A stretch of DNA of 34,795 nt. Origin: Acidimicrobiia bacterium. GTDB lineage: Bacteria > Acidobacteriota > Terriglobia > Bryobacterales > Bryobacteraceae. The notes under the pieces are model-generated. The model did no database searches. It saw only the letters and a program-made list of their open reading frames with translations, and was not told the DNA's origin. This document shows positions 33,560 through 34,795 of this stretch, one piece after another. How positions within the stretch are numbered: the first letter of the stretch is position 1; each line of letters begins with the position of its first letter. The stretch lies in the NCBI GenBank assembly GCA_016871315.1, contig VFZE01000055.1:1-34795 (forward strand), given 5' to 3'. Made by a program: the position numbers and the translations under genes.

Positions 33560-33766
33560 TTAGCCCTCCATCTTTTTACGCAGGCTGAGGGGGCGCATGT
33601 CGGTCCATAACTCCTCGATTTTTGCCAGGCAAGCCGCCTTAGGGCCGCTGAAACCGATAGCGAGCCAGCCAGCCGGGATATCCTTGTAATCAGGCCAGAT
33701 GGAATATTGTTCCTCGTGGTTGACCACCACCTTGTATAACGTAGAGTCTTCCGTTTCGTTGTTCAT
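33560..33766 (-). CDS. MbtH-like NRPS accessory protein
   Basis: 68 residues from the chosen ATG, matching the normal ~70-residue length of the family. Conserved elements are NHEEQYSIW (16-24), PAGW (31-34) and the C-terminal [12 protein letters not shown] (52-63). MbtH proteins bind adenylation domains and support their folding and activity. An in-frame start at 33853 would add 29 residues with no family counterpart and overlap the upstream lipoprotein gene; neither start has a strong ribosome site, so family length decided. It sits directly upstream of the PPTase gene, so the two NRPS helper functions are co-transcribed. Confidence 0.92.
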   Translation of the reverse strand: MNNETEDSTLYKVVVNHEEQYSIWPDYKDIPAGWLAIGFSGPKAACLAKIEELWTDMRPLSLRKKMEG

Positions 33767-33821
33767 GTGAAAAAGTGTGAGTCGCGTTCCTTGGTTGGTG
33801 AGGGCGCAGATCCTTTGGATG

Positions 33822-34559
33822 TCACTCCTTGGGATTGGCCGGAGGCTTGTCATTCATGACAGATTGGGATGGAGTCGTATCCCAAATGCAATTCTCCATA
33901 TGGCTGTTTCCAGGATCGAGTCGCAGTTGTTCGCGAAGCAGGCGGATGGAATTGCGCAACGAGTTCACCACGTAGCCATTCGTTTGGAGTGCGGCGCGAG
34001 TTTCTTCCAACTCTTTCGCTGTGATTCCGAGATTCTGCAGTTGGATGGCGACCGATAGCTGCTCCAGTTGCGACTGCCAGTCCTGCAAAGTTTTAACGCC
34101 CTCATTGAAATCATCCTGGACGCTCTTCTTGACGGCCAAAGGCAGCGGGCTGGTCACCTGGGCGGTTCGATTCGCAATCTCGAAGGCAATCCGGCGGCGC
34201 TCGGCAATTTGCGCCGCAATTTGGACATTCAAATTCGCTATTGCATCCGGAGCCAGTTTTCGGATGTCGATCCGCAAGGGGAGGTCTTCCAACCTCCCCG
34301 GACCGCTGTCCGTCGTTGTGCCTGTCGTTGCGCGTATTCGCCTTAGGTCCGCGAGTTGGTGCTCCATCGCCGAAAGCCTCAGGTGTACGTGCATTGCTAA
34401 GTGCTCCTCTTTATCGCTTAGGATCTGGGTAGCACACTCAGCCTGTTCCAGGGTGTCCCGGAGTAGCTTGCCCTGTTCGTACTCGTCATCCGTCGCGCGT
34501 CTACAACCCGACGCCAGTAATGTCAGTGTGCATAGAGCGAGGAGGTTTCGATTCCGCAA
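33822..34559 (-). CDS. Putative lipoprotein with helical, coiled-coil-like body
   Basis: 245 residues starting at TTG, supported by AGGATAAGG just upstream. The N-terminus is a lipoprotein signal peptide: basic MRNRN, hydrophobic stretch, then lipobox LASGC with the lipidated Cys19. The rest is rich in Leu, Glu, Gln and Arg with many charged heptad-like segments, so long helices or coiled coils are likely, and a Thr/Gly-rich hinge occurs near residue 80. It should sit anchored to a membrane facing the periplasm or exterior. I recognise no family. It is the first gene of the minus-strand set that includes MbtH and PPTase, with 55 bases to the chosen MbtH start. Confidence 0.75.
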   Translation of the reverse strand: MRNRNLLALCTLTLLASGCRRATDDEYEQGKLLRDTLEQAECATQILSDKEEHLAMHVHLRLSAMEHQLADLRRIRATTGTTTDSGPGRLEDLPLRIDIRKLAPDAIANLNVQIAAQIAERRRIAFEIANRTAQVTSPLPLAVKKSVQDDFNEGVKTLQDWQSQLEQLSVAIQLQNLGITAKELEETRAALQTNGYVVNSLRNSIRLLREQLRLDPGNSHMENCIWDTTPSQSVMNDKPPANPKE

Positions 34560-34795
34560 GCCTTATCCTACCTTAAGTCGACAAAAGGCAAACAGATTTC
34601 CATCTTCCATGTGCAAAAACCATAGGATAGTCACAAACAATGATAACAGGTTTTGCTTCAGTCTGGAGCGCTGAGCGACATGACTGGTTAGCCTAATTGG
34701 CTGGTCCCGGTCGGGGACAGCTCTGTAGTCTGAGGAGGCCGGCGATTCTCGGGTAACTGGCAGGCAGTTTCCACTAGAGTCTGCGTACTGCCGAT
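34560..34795. other. Non-coding right edge, no clear signal
   Basis: No supported gene. The minus-strand lipoprotein gene has its ribosome site at 34561-34569, so its promoter should lie here, but I find no convincing -35/-10 pair. Two short inverted repeats occur close together: AGCC/GGCT at 34690-34702 and GTCCC/GGGAC at 34704-34718, each with a five-base loop. They have no T-run behind them, so they are not obvious terminators. Confidence 0.4.

Noticed and set aside
33767-33853. Longer MbtH-like protein starting at 33853.
   Set aside because: The extra 29 residues have no family counterpart, the extension overlaps the lipoprotein gene, and no strong ribosome site supports it.
34690-34718. 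Adjacent inverted repeats as a terminator or operator.
   Set aside because: Arms are only four and five bases, there is no T-run, and no nearby regulator gene supports an operator role.

Overview
The window is almost entirely one nonribosomal peptide synthetase (NRPS) cluster from a GC-rich bacterium. It holds no rRNA, tRNA or other taxonomic marker, so the host cannot be named. The composition, Shine-Dalgarno use and Sfp-type carrier-protein activation would fit a soil bacterium such as an Acidobacteriota member, but that is a weak guess. The left edge cuts into an NRPS gene, so the initiation part of the pathway lies outside the window.

Layout. (1) 1-28746, plus strand: four collinear NRPS genes, the first one 5'-truncated, joined by overlaps or gaps of only a few bases. 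Reading adenylation-domain pocket residues by hand against the GrsA positions gives this order: [..]A(Thr)-T | C-A(Thr)-T-C-A(Phe/Tyr-like)-T-E | C-A(Thr)-T-C-A(Gln)-T-E-C-A(Gly)-T | C-A(Asn)+N-methyltransferase-T-C-A(unassigned)-T-TE. (2) 28749-32209, plus strand: a cytochrome P450, a GT1-family glycosyltransferase and a type II thioesterase, tightly packed behind the NRPS genes. (3) 34559-32181, minus strand: a convergent set of a lipoprotein, an MbtH-like protein, an Sfp-type phosphopantetheinyl transferase and two small membrane proteins. (4) 34560-34795: non-coding as far as can be seen.

How they work together. The PPTase would arm the carrier domains, the MbtH-like protein would support the adenylation domains, the type II thioesterase would clear mis-primed carriers, and the C-terminal thioesterase would release the chain, probably by cyclisation. 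P450 and glycosyltransferase would decorate the peptide. The predicted segment is ...Thr-Thr-D-(Tyr/Phe)-Thr-D-Gln-Gly-NMeAsn-X.

The main observation is that this order closely parallels the cyanobacterial antifungal glycolipopeptides called hassallidins (Thr-rich start, D-Tyr, dehydrobutyrine, D-Gln, Gly, N-methyl-Thr, Gln; recalled from the literature, not searched). The parallel includes the two epimerised positions, the N-methylated penultimate residue and a glycosyltransferase. The last two positions differ. The window may therefore encode a hassallidin-related but distinct glycosylated (lipo)peptide.
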